This document shows, piece after piece, positions 35,225-45,741 of a stretch of 64,000 bases of DNA. The DNA lies in assembly GCF_016545825.1 (NCBI RefSeq), contig NC_052621.1, positions 3,868,199 to 3,932,198 on the forward strand, written 5' to 3'. This DNA comes from Eucalyptus grandis. Lineage: Eukaryota; Streptophyta; Magnoliopsida; Myrtales; Myrtaceae. The notes under the pieces were generated by a model, which saw only the letters and a program-made list of their open reading frames with translations, made no database searches and was not told where the DNA came from. Within the stretch, counting starts at the first letter, position 1, and each line of letters begins with the position of its first letter. Made by a program: the position numbers and the translations under genes.

Positions 35225-35820
35225 CGGTGAAAGCCTTCGGCCACCTTGGAGATGACAGTCCTTGGCGAAAGCCTTCGTCCGGCCAAAGACCATCCAAGGC
35301 GAAAGCTATCAGCTTCCTGGATGGTGAAAGCCTCCTGCCACCTCCACATCGAAAGCCTTTGGCTGCCTGCCCTCACATCTCCGTGTTCTCGAGAGAAAGC
35401 CTGTGGCCGCCCTGAACATAGTCCAGGAACAATAGTCTTTGGCTGCCTTGACCCAAATCCTTGGCATTCTCGAGCGAAAACCATCGCCTGCTGGAATGTG
35501 ATACTGGATTGAAAGTTACTGGCCAACCGGACCAGTATCATAAGTGTTCTTGAGCGAAAGCTTCCATCGGCTTCCTGGAACACGGTCCTGGAGCAAACTC
35601 GTCAGCAACTTGCACCCATAACATAAGTGTTCTTAGACGAAAGCCTTCGATTGGCTGTGAAGAGCATGGCCGCTCATAAGTAATCTCGCGAGGAGGGAAC
35701 AAGGTCAAGGAGTGAAAAGCCTTCGGCTGCCCTGACCCTTAAGGAATTATTGGCGAAGGCCATGCGGCCACCATGGACAGACGTCCTGGGCGACCGCCTC
35801 TGGCCATTACAAACACATCC
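35225..35820 (+). repeat. Degenerate short-period repeat ('cgaaagccttcggctgcc')
   Basis: At least ten diverged copies of a core like 'ggcgaaagccttcggctgccttg', often preceded by 'gttctcgagc', occur at irregular 40-70 bp spacing. Frames through it are open for up to about 160 codons only because of the repetition. It reads as a decayed minisatellite. Confidence 0.75.
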
Positions 35821-36099
35821 TGTGTAGAAAGAAGCCCTTTCAAAGACTGGGGGCCTTAATCAAACTACAAAGTTAATGTTTCCGAATGCAAGTAAACAGG
35901 TAAGTTATCTATAGCGCAACTACCGTTGCGGCGCTCTAAAGTTCGATGCAGTTTACTCTCAAACTCCGACAAGGGTCGCTCAAATTTAGGTTGGATGACA
36001 GCCTTTGAGCGAAGCCATCAGCTCTGTTCTCTCTTTTATGTTCTTTTCTCCGTCCCTCATCTTCATCTCTCTCGTTTGTTTCTCTGCTACTCCGTGATG

Positions 36100-37461
36100 G
36101 ACGGTTGCTTTTGTCAATGGAGAAGAACTCCAGCCTGCTGGAAGCAAGCTACGCTGTTATGCACTCCCTGTCTTCCATGGAGAAATTACTACACGAGCGT
36201 GATATATGTCTTCATGTGGGACTGGATCATTAAAATTGTAGACCTCTCCAGATACGATGAATAGGCATAAGATTTACGGAATAATGTTTCATTTCTGTGT
36301 GATGGAATTGATAGGAAAAAAATTTCTGATTCTACAATTGATTCCTAATAAAAGGAGTAAGAGCCACAAAAAAATCCTAAACTATGCCGATTGTGACATA
36401 TTTATTTAAAATTTTTTTTGGACACCAATAATCCCAAATTTGTACATGATTGGCACTTTTACTCTCGTTAATAAGAACCCTTAAAAATCTACTTGCATCC
36501 GTTCATGTGATTTAAGTGAAATAAAAATGATATTATTTTGGCTGAAAAATCATTAAATGGAACTTTGACATTAGTACAAGTTTGGGATTGTTTATATTAT
36601 AAGATTTTTTTAAAAGTAAATATGTCATAATAAGCGTATTATGAGGATTTTTAATAATTTGTTTCCTAAATGATTATATTAGATCTCGATGCGCGGTTGT
36701 TGAATAATGAATAGTTTTATGGAATCACAAATGACGTCGGGCGGGGAGGATTTTCCACAATATTCAGCTCGGCTGGCCTCATTCACATTGAAAAGATAGT
36801 GCATATCTGAAAGTAGTAACATCAATGTCAATTACATATTCAAAAAGTCAATTTTCGGTTAGTGCCAGAAATAAATTAAAAGATAAAGCTCGGTTATCTG
36901 GCTAATAAAAGGCATGCACATCACAAGTCTACAGGGTTCTCTCTAGAACTAGACAATTATACGATCACATCAGTATCGGAAATTTCATATGACCTACAGT
37001 TTTTTGTTTTCTATCAATTGACCCGCAACTAGAATCACGACTGTAATAGCTTTCTGATTCTGATTTTGGACTCAGTCCCCATAATTTACTAGTAATTTTA
37101 GCAGGACTTCAGCTCCTTGGCTCAAGGAAAGTTGTAAGGAAAACTGGTGCAGTTCACGCATGATTATCAAAGTCAGTTGAAAATATTCCTAATCCCCTTT
37201 CTTTATGTTTGATCAGGGGACCTCAGGTCTTCCACCAGTCCAAGTAAAACCAAGAAAACTTCAATATAAAATTAGCTATGCCTTGGATTCGTGTCTGTTT
37301 AATTGGCTTCTACCATGTTTGGTTCACTGGATGTGCCAAAAAGCTTACTGCAATTGCAGCTTCTTCATTCGGAGCACAAGAGTCCGCTGGTCAACGAGGT
37401 CGTCTCTTCCCCATTTCGAGTCTCTGCGAAAGCCTGATATCAGAGCCCTACAGCAGCCGAG
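36100..37461 (+). other. 5' leader/flank of DUF247 unit A (segmental duplication), with a foldback insert at 36357-36660
   Basis: 36100-36350 and 36670-37461 match 48840-49879 (unit B) almost block by block: 'agaactccagcc', 'gatttacggaataatgtttcattt', 'tccacaatattca.ctcggctgg', 'gtcaattttcggttag', 'cagttcacgcatg'. The 36357-36660 piece is absent from B and consists of opposed arms (cacaaaaaaatcctaaactatgcc... and ...cataataagcgtattatgaggattttt), so it is a later foldback insertion. Confidence 0.8.
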
Positions 37462-38040
37462 ATAGAGGTTCAAATATTTGGGGGAGCCAACCCCAAACGC
37501 GTGAATGATCACGACAACCTCCACCGTGTGGTCACGGTGGCGACATAGATGGGGCACGACTGGTCATCCATGGTGCATCAGTGGCTCAGCCAGCGGCTGA
37601 CCCGTCTGAAGCATTCATCCAGCAATTACTCCTGCTGCGTCGTCAGAGTCCCCTGGACCCTGGTCGAGATCAACCCCAAGGCCTACACGCCTCGCATCGT
37701 GTCTATTGGCCCATACCACCATGGGAGAGAATGCGTCCAGATGATCGAAGAGCACAAACCGCGGTTCTTCACTGCTCTTATCTCCCGAACCAGATGCTCT
37801 GGAGTTGATTGCCACGATTACTTCAATGCCATTGTGTCGAAGTAAGAAGACATTCGGGATTGGTACTGTGAGCCACTCAACTTCGGAAGCTTGGAGCTAA
37901 TTGGGATGATGGTCCTCAACAGCTGCTTCATCATCGAAGTGCTCCAAGTGATTGAGAACATTGTTGTGCCCGATCCCGATGACCAATCTTCAACATGTTG
38001 TGGTTGTTCACTTCATTCATGCTCGACTTCCTCCATCTCG
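37462..38040 (+). pseudogene. DUF247 (UPF0481) pseudogene, copy A, 5' half
   Basis: Aligns with the first 190 or so codons of copy B. The position of B's start codon reads ATA here (37462). A stop interrupts 'VVTVAT' near 37540, another (TAA) replaces a Glu codon at 37843, and one base is lost near 37983 (DPDD then frameshift). The conserved RIVSIGPYHHG and MIEEHKPRFF segments are still readable. Homology breaks off exactly inside the 'DFLHLENQVP' motif at about 38040 and resumes at 42040. Confidence 0.9.
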
Positions 38041-39449
38041 ACTTGATTATTTGATCCAACTTCATTGTTTTACTCAATTCGAAGCATATTTTCCCAACAA
38101 TTTTAAGGACTTATTTTTGCAACAATGAAATCAGAGTTTATCATCGGAAGCAGAAGGTGCTAGTGAGGCTTAAGGTCTTGGCGTATGTCGCCCAGTTGTA
38201 TGTCTCGGCCTCTCATGAGCATGCTTGGCGGACAATCTGTTGCTGGTGTGAGCATTGCAAGATAATTTGGTTTACTTCGAGCCTGCTTTGGTCTAGTTGG
38301 CTGAGATTGTGGGTTTGTGCCGTGGAAGAAGGGCAGAGAGAGAAAAAAAAAAAAATTCGCTGGAAGGAGAGTCTGACACAAAGTAAGAGAGAAGAAAAAG
38401 AGGAAGGAAGGAAAGGAAGGAAGCAAGGAGGGAAGGAAGGACGGAAAAGAAAAAAAAAAATTTACCCTCGCGGTCTAGGATTTGCAGACGCGCATGCACG
38501 ACTTTCTTCTCCCCTCTCGTTTGATGGCCATTGAAGATTCCGGGCGCATTTTGGTGTTCGCGACGAGCATAGCCGTGCCGCTATTGACCGCCATTCCCCC
38601 CCTTTCGCTCTCCGTTTATGCCGGTCGGTCGAGACGCTTAAACTCGCGTTCCAGATCACCGGCGACCCGCGATCTGGAACGTCCGGTCTCCGGTGGCGCG
38701 GCGCGGGGGTGAGGGCGGTGCGGTATCGGTGACACGGCGAGGCCTCCGCGTATGACGCTGGGCGAGGTATACGTGGGCGGTCCCGGTGGCGGCATGGGGG
38801 ATGAGGCGAGAGGCGATTGTACGGATTCGGTCATTTGCGTCGTTGCGGGGAAGGACGCGGACGCGGGCTTTGTGGACGACGGTTTGACCGGCGCGGGTGC
38901 CGATTCGGGTGGCAGTTTGTCGGTTTCGCAGGGCGGCGGAAGCGGCGTCGGTTCGTTTCGTGAAGCTATGGTGACCGGTTGTTCTTACGTAAAAAACAGA
39001 GAGAGACTGAAACTTCGACTGAGACTTAGAGAGAGGGTGGCGACTCTGGTCGGGGACGCTTCCGTTTCCGCCTCGGTTTTCGGGCTGAAGGGGGCAACTA
39101 CAGGAGTGTCGTCCTGCAGAGGCCCAAGTCGTCGGGCTACGTGCTCTGTTCTGCTCGACAGTAACAGAAGTTTTAGCCATCAATCCAGTTGCCAATCTAT
39201 TAATAAGTGGATGGAGGATTTCAGTTAATGATTGATAATGTCCTTCTTTGAGGGTAGCGTAAATTGGAATTCGAGAAGCGTAAAAGTCCACTTGCCACGG
39301 GTAGCGAAAATTTGAGGGTCTCGATAGCCATGATGAGAATCAATGAGTAGATGGATCCAGCTTAGCCGATGAAGAAGAAAACTATGCTATATGTGCTTCT
39401 TGAAATGTTGTGGTGCCTTCTTTGTTGCGAAGAGACGCGCAAAGAGGAC

Positions 39450-39985
39450 GATGGCTCTGGCAAACTCGTGGACCCTGTACGTGTACCACCTCCCGTGGAT
39501 GGATTAGTCTCTTGCACAGTTGACCAGCACGATTACCGTGCTTCTATTAAGCCAGTGCCGCCTATTTACGTAACTGGTCCATGTGACTTCTCATATGGAA
39601 TGAGTGTGGATGCGTTTCACATGGACGCTTGGTGGGAAGGAGTGTTTTTTATCATAATGTTGGCGCGGAGAAGAGAAATGTTTTCTTTCCGGAATTGGGA
39701 TGATCCTCTTGCTACAGTGCCATTGGATGGGATGCAAAGTGTGGACAAGACTTATTGCAGTGATAAGTCGGCGAGTTCTGAATATCGTGTTGTGGATGGT
39801 GTTTTGAAACTTTCCAGATCTAGTGATGTGGGATATGAGTGCCCCTTTTCAAATGGCACTGTCGTGCGACCTGTTGAACATTTGCATGATCTGGATGCAG
39901 TCACTTTTAAGATAAAAAAAAAAAAAAAAATGGGTTGTCTCGTACAAGTGGTGTTGTTTTGTCAAATATAACCTGCCAAACACCA
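39450..39985 (+). pseudogene. Agenet-domain-like gene fragment
   Basis: Encodes KLVDPVRVPPPVDGLVSC, then PVPPIYVTGPCDFSYGMSVDAFHMDAWWEGV, where the 'G..VDAF..DAWWEGV' phrase is characteristic of plant Agenet (Tudor-like) domains. Right after WWEGV the natural frame (VFYH-type, ...EKRNVFFPE) shifts by one base near 39650 and shifts back near 39705 (DDPLATVPLDGM). A tail of A's (39914-39929) follows. A decayed, captured fragment with no intact gene. Confidence 0.6.
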
Positions 39986-40040
39986 CAGGCTTTACGAATT
40001 TCAGCTGAAAATTTTCAACAGAGTTTTTTAGTCACCTGTC

Positions 40041-40198
40041 AAGGATGTTGGCTTGGCAAAATTGTTTCATGGCCAAATTGTTAAGGTTGGTTTAGAAAAT
40101 GATGTTATTGTAGGAGGAGCTGTGGTTGACTCTTACACAAAACTGGGATTCCTGGACGATGCTTTGGGAATATTTCAAAAATCTAGAAGAGAAAGATA
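40041..40198 (+). pseudogene. PPR-protein-like fragment
   Basis: About 52 codons read KDVGLAKLFHGQIVKVGLEN, then DVIVGGAVVDSYTKLGFLDD and ALGIFQK before a stop. This is the classic plant PPR pattern 'HGQIVK.GL..DV.V..A.VD.Y.K.G...DA...F'. No further repeats are in frame on either side. Confidence 0.55.
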
Positions 40199-40828
40199 AC
40201 GTTATCGGTCAGTCCTAGGGGTATTAGCCAAAGTTAGCCATTTGACGGTGCTCAACTCAGAGTTGTTCCAGTTGCATTTGTAACACAACGGTACTGTCAG
40301 TGGGGTCTTGAGAAGGATGATATGAGAGCTTCCAGAAATTCAATATCATGAAGAAATGAGGTATGGCTCTAATTATTTTTTTTAGAAGGTTTCGAATTAT
40401 ATGATGTTGTTGATTCCATTCCTAGAATGGTCGGTATCTTCTTTTCACCTCTTTTAATTCAAGTTCATGTGCTTTTGATACCTCCATACTTGATTTGCTC
40501 TCATTAATTGGATTGTTAGAGAATGTCATTATTTGCATGAGCTAATATGTAGTGCTTTATTTATGGAGGCAATTTGGAGATAACGAATGGGTTTTTCAAG
40601 TGTCCCTTGTTTGGTTCTAATGTGTTCTATTTGTTGTCCTTGCCCTCATAGATTTGATTCTATGGAATAGCATAAATGAGCCAAGAGAGTAGACTTGCAT
40701 TGGTTTTCTATTTTGATGTATGTATTTCATCGAGGATGAAAATTTGATGATGCATAATTTCGATTAATTACCTCTTGGAATATTCTTGAAGTGGGGTAAT
40801 GTCTGAAGGGACTTTGGAACTAATATGA

Positions 40829-41665
40829 TTGGAATCATTGAGATTAAGAAGTATCTTACTTTCATTTTCAAAATGAAAGATTTGGGTGAAACAGATACTA
40901 TCTTAAGTATTAAATTTAAAAAAAATAGTGGGGGTTATTCTTTGAGCTAAAGTGATTATATGGAGAAGATGTTTTATAGATTTAAACATCTTGTTTTCAA
41001 ATATATAAATACTCCATTTGATTCCTGGTGGAGAGTTTTTAATGTGAGTGATATTGGTCTTTAATGTATGCAATGCATTATACTAGACCTGATATTACTT
41101 TTATATATGCAAGTTGAGTAAATATACTAGTAATCCAAATATAGAACATTGAAAGGCTATTATTAGAATTTTTTGGTTATTTTAAGAGAACTTAAAATTT
41201 GTGATTGTTCTATGATAATTATTCGGTTGTATTACAAAGATACACCGATACTAGTTGGATTACAAGTATGGGAGATGAAACTTCTATATGGATTTTCATA
41301 TTACATGAATGTGTTGTTTCTTGGGTGAGCAAGAAACAAATGTGCATAATTCACTCAACTATGAAATTTTAATCATTGCTTGGTAGCAACTGGGAAAGAA
41401 GCCGAATGGATTAGGAATTTGTTGTTGGATATCAAATTATGGCCTAATCCCTCCTATTTCTATCCATTGTGATAGTTAAGCTACTTTGGCAATAGCCTAT
41501 AATAGCACCTATAATGGTAAGTCTTAGACATATTAGTCTAAGACATGAGTATATGAGACAATTGATTAAAGATGGTACCATAACAATTGTTTACGTGAGA
41601 TCAAGTAATCTTGCCGATCCTTTGATGAAGGCTTTACCAAGACACATGGTAATAATGACCTCATA
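40829..41665 (+). mobile_element. Ty1/copia reverse transcriptase/RNase H relic
   Basis: Scattered frames match copia polyprotein order: EIKKYLTFIFKMKDLGE (RT, near 40850), RPDITFIY (41083), DTSWIT (41244), SWVSKKQMCIIHSTM (41320), RHISLRHEYMRQLI (41528) and ADPLMKALPRHMV (41612). Many stops and frameshifts are present and only the 3' half of pol remains. Plus strand, not functional. Confidence 0.85.
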
Positions 41666-42039
41666 AGAAACGGGGCTGAAACCCTTTAATTAAAATCACC
41701 AATAATGGTAACCCGACATTTTTCTAGAATATCACTAGTTACAAGGTTTAATGGGTAAAAACAAGTTATTGAATGTGATTGTTTGATATTGACGTAGCTC
41801 TGATATGATGAGTCAATATTGTCTGTTACGTTTTGTAGGTTGAATTGAATTCTTAATGAAGCATGATACAAATTTGTAATGTGTTGATAGTAACAGAAAC
41901 ACATAGTAGATACTTCACCTATATGAGCTTAGAAGTGGTGCCGCTTCTTACGAAAGTTAGGGTTGCTTTCTAGAGAGCTCATGAAACAGGATCAAGCACA
42001 AGACCATAATAGTGCGGAGTAATATAGAACTTCTCGCTG

Positions 42040-42727
42040 AAAAGAACCAAGTCCCCCACTTCGTCCTCCAAATGCTCTTTGATATATCAAAGGCCCCTGA
42101 CGAACCCCAGTGCTCTCTCGTCGAGCTCACGTTGCGGTTCTTCAACTATGCAATAAAGCGGGAGGCGGAGGTCCTCGAGAAGTACTACGGAGTTTTGGAC
42201 ATTAAAAGCACTTGCTCCACCTGATCCAGCTGAGTTTCATCGACCTCCCTTAACAAGCGCCGAGGGAATCTGACTACAAGTATCTGCAGCTGGTCCCCTC
42301 AGTAACGAAGCTCCGCCACGCGGGAATCAAATTTAAGCCGAGGAAGTGCGAAGGGTTTCTCAACATTCTGTTCAACAATGGAGTGCTCGAGATCCCTCCG
42401 CTGATGATCGATGAGCTGACCAGTTCCCACTTCCTCAACTGCGTCGCATTTGAGCAGCGCTACTGCTACTGCTACTGCTCGCAGCACATCGCTAGCTATC
42501 TGGCCTTCATCGGGTGCCTCGCCGCCACCAAGGACGACGCGAGCTTCTTATCAGATTGCCAAGTGCTGGAGGATTACTACGGGACCAATGCTGAAGTCGC
42601 GAGATTCTTCAGCGGCATAGGGAAGGGAGTGGGGTTCGATATTGGGAGGAGCTACCTAGAGGGAACGATGCAGGACCTGAAGTCTTCATTTGCACTTCAC
42701 GCGTACGCGCGTCCCCCGAAGCAGTGA
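42040..42727 (+). pseudogene. DUF247 pseudogene, copy A, 3' half
   Basis: Resumes at NQVPHFVLQM and runs to the stop after ARPPKQ. Damage: a 2-bp insertion near 42201 (in 'DIK|HLLHL'), a TAA near 42250, and a deletion of roughly 120 bp near 42685 that removes the region before and including the C-terminal membrane segment (DL joined to SSFALHAY). CYCYCYCSQH shows a small tandem expansion of the CYCYC motif seen in B and C. Confidence 0.9.
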
Positions 42728-43291
42728 GGCCAGTTAGTGCGTGTGTGTATGCTTTCCTGGGTTCGGTATCTCCTTATGAAATTCAACTTGCTGATTTGTG
42801 TCATTACATGGTCGCGACCGTGCGAGAAACATCATACACCAATGAAGGAACATTAGGATGACACAAAAAAACCATGGCGATAATTTTAAATTGAAATTCA
42901 ACTATGCGATTGTGCAACGAATATATAGTTCATACTCAAGTATTGAACTACCATTGAAATCATGGCAATAACTTTAGCATCTAAATATTTAGAGAAGATA
43001 AGAAGAAGAAGAGACTATTTAAGGTTTTGATCCTTGTCTTGAGGATCGGATTGGTTTGGACAACACATACGTCCCACAAGTCTGGTTAACTCTATATTCT
43101 TTTTTTAACTTTTAGTGGCAAATTGCAACTTGCACGACACATTATTGCCTGTCGGAAGCCAAAAAGGGTGCAAAAAAGCGAAGATAGATTGTAGATCGCC
43201 CGTCAAAAAATGTTGATGTAACTTAAAGCACTTGTAATCAGGTTTATGTGAAAAAGTACGTCAAAATCATATGAATACTTGGTTTAAAAAA
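42728..43291 (+). other. 3' flank of DUF247 unit A
   Basis: 42728-42870 matches the 3' flanks of B (51251-51390) and C (59741-59892). 42895-43170 matches 63262-63670 ('gcatctaaa.att.agagaaga', 'ttcaggatcgg.ttggt.tggacaa', 'gacacatt.gcctgtcg'). Non-coding. Confidence 0.8.
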
Positions 43292-44696
43292 TAGGGTTAA
43301 TACCTTAAAAAACCCAAAACTGGTATACCTGTGACAAATTTACCCAAAACTATTTTTTTGACCACCAAAAACCCCAAACTGGTACATATGTGACAGATCT
43401 ACCCTCTGTTAGCTTCCGTTCGATTTTTCCGTTAATTTTGTTGACGTGGCAAGCCATGTGGAAATTCATAAGTTTAATACCATTAAAAACCCTAAACTGG
43501 TATATTTATGACAAATTTACCCCAAGTTGATATATTTACGACAAATTTACTCTAAATTAATTTTTTTCGATCATAAAAACCTAAATTGGTACACGTGCGG
43601 CACATTTACCATCTTTCAATTTTCCCAAATTTGACTGAGTTGTGATGTCCAATCAATTTTATTTTCCAGATTACTCTAACATTGCCTTCATATCATTAAT
43701 ACTTGATTTTTTTTTATTGGAATCATTATTAGAAAACTATTCAAAGGCTACCAAATGTGCACTTCATTCTTGTGCTAGGAAGATGCCCATTAACTAAAAG
43801 ATGGATAGATCGCTTGCGCACATATACAAAAGAATCACATTCAAAGCACACTTGAAATTAGCGACAAACATAAGTGATTTTGGTTCCGGTATTTCAACGA
43901 GCATGTGATGTACGAGTCACTCATACCATTCACATGCAAGTTCCATGTTAAAATTTTGACATTTACGATTCAAGGTAGGAAAGACTATGTAACGCTAATA
44001 AGGACCAGCAAAGTAAGAGTAATATGTAAGCGTACAAACATATTGCGGACAAGTAGTAAACCATGTGGGGCTGAGACATATAAACATAAAGCCAAGTTTG
44101 TCACAAACCAAAAACGAGTGAAGCAATCACAATATGTGCACTTCTTTTGTATATGTGCGCAAGCAATCTGTCCATCTTTTAGTTAATGGGCATCCTCTTG
44201 GCACAAGAATGAAGTGCACATTTGGTAGTCTTTGAATATTTTCTAATAATGATTCCAATAAAAAAAAAATTAAGTATTAATGATATGGAGGCAATGTTAG
44301 AGTAATCCGGAAAATAAAATTGATTGGACATCACAACTCAGTCAAATTTGGGAAAATTGAAAGATGGTAAATGTGCCGCACGTGTACCAATTTAGGTTTT
44401 TTATGATCGAAAAAATTAATTAGAGTAAATTTGTCGTAAATATATCAGCTTGGGGTAAATTTGTCATAAATATACCAGTTTGTGATAAATTTGTCATAAA
44501 TATACCAGTTTGGAGTTTTTAATGGTATTAAACTTATGAATTTTAACATGGCTTGCCACGTCAGCAACCACGTCAGCAAAATTAATGGAAAAATCGAACG
44601 GAAGCTAACGGAGGGTAGATTTGTCACATATGTATCAGTTTGGGGTAAATTTATCACAGGTGTACCAGTTTGGGGTTTTTTAGGGTATTAACCCTA
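43292..44696. repeat. Long inverted repeat 1 (arms about 545 bp, loop about 307 bp)
   Basis: Left arm 43292-43834 and right arm 44142-44696 are reverse complements along their whole length. Outer ends: tagggttaatacc versus ggtattaaccct. Inner ends: cgcttgcgcacatatacaaaag versus ttttgtatatgtgcgcaagc. The arms contain repeated 'aaactggtatatttatgacaaatttacc' phrases, and the right arm has an extra copy. The loop (43835-44141) is unrelated and non-coding. Likely a foldback DNA element; if transcribed it would give a long hairpin RNA. Confidence 0.9.
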
Positions 44697-44779
44697 AAAA
44701 ATATGAGCTTTGACATCTCTTGAAGCCCTAGCTGTTTGCAAGATATGGGGATTGATGGAATGGTTTTCTATTAGGCTTG

Positions 44780-45086
44780 ATCTTGAAGTAGAATTTTTTT
44801 TTTTTTTTTTTTGTTGTTGGTAAAAGGTAATAATTTAATTGAGGGGAAGCCAAATGTACACAAGATCAAGGCACCAAAACTTGCATTCAAGATGAACAAT
44901 CATAAAGAGTGAAAGGATGCCGTGATATAAAAGGAAGACAGCGCCTTCAAAAGACGCACAGACAACTAGAAAGGCACGGCATGAACAACCGGCAAGATAC
45001 AAACCCTCAGCGAAGGAAGAAAGACGTCGGCTCCACAGCAACTCCGTTCCTTGAAGCGACGGTCAAATCCAAATCTTGAAGTAGAA
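44780..45086 (-). mobile_element. 5'-truncated LINE (L1-type) 3' end with target-site duplication
   Basis: The element occupies 44794-45072, read on the minus strand, ending ...cctcaattaaattattacct, then tttaccaacaac and a poly-A tail (T run at 44794-44812 on plus). The duplication atcttgaagtagaa flanks it at 44780-44793 and 45073-45086, a perfect 14-bp match. It contains only a 3' UTR-like segment. Confidence 0.85.
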
Positions 45087-45741
45087 ATACTCGCTGCATA
45101 TATCAGTTTTAATAATCACTTCTTTACCTAGGAAAAAGAAAAATGTTAGTCGTTAGTTGGGTTGGTCTCCGTGATTGACCAGGCGTGGGAATCCATTTCG
45201 ACGTACCGATGAGGTGATTGAAGCCAAACCCAACCTAATGACAACTACTGCATCAACGAGTAAATATTTAATCCAACCGGGACGTTTGTCTCTGTAGTCT
45301 CACCGTGTCGGATCAGCACGTGTAATAGACATTGGCGCAATGGTTTTCTATCCCGCATATATAGTTTAGTTAAATAAATCACTTGCTTACCTAACAAACT
45401 ATATATCTGGCACAATCAACGATCTTCTTTATGCGGACATTGTTCATATAGGAAATTTGACTTTCATATGAATCAACGGACGATACTATGACAGAAAAGA
45501 AAAAAGATCAAAACTAATCAAATTTGTGACACCTCACTATGTGCGATCAAACTGCATGATACATATCTACTATTGAGAGTATTGAACTAAACGAGTCTTA
45601 CATATGGAAAAGGTCCGTTGAGTTCACACAATTCAGTAATTCATATGAGCTGAACAAACAAACTTCAATTCATATTACCAGGAAAAATATTAAGTATGCG
45701 ATAGATTTTTATTTGTTGTTGAGTACGGCCACCAATTTGAA
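45087..45741. other. Intergenic, nothing recognised
   Basis: AT-rich spacer between the LINE tail and inverted repeat 2. Confidence 0.35.

Larger units (their letters stand above)
38041..42031 (+). mobile_element. About 4 kb chimeric insertion splitting DUF247 copy A
   Basis: Inserted between the two halves of the pseudogene. The pentamer tctcg occurs at 38036-38040 and 42032-42036 and may be a target-site duplication. Contents in order: AT-rich start, an A/GA-rich tract (38340-38460), a GC-rich CpG-bearing block (38480-39130) with no recognised protein, an Agenet-like fragment, a PPR-like fragment and a Ty1/copia polymerase fragment. No terminal TG...CA or clear LTR pair was found, so the element class is not decided. 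Confidence 0.65.

Noticed and set aside
38656..39291. 211-codon minus-strand frame in the GC-rich block
   Set aside because: No family resemblance, Thr/Arg-rich low-information protein inside an insertion. High GC content explains the open frame.
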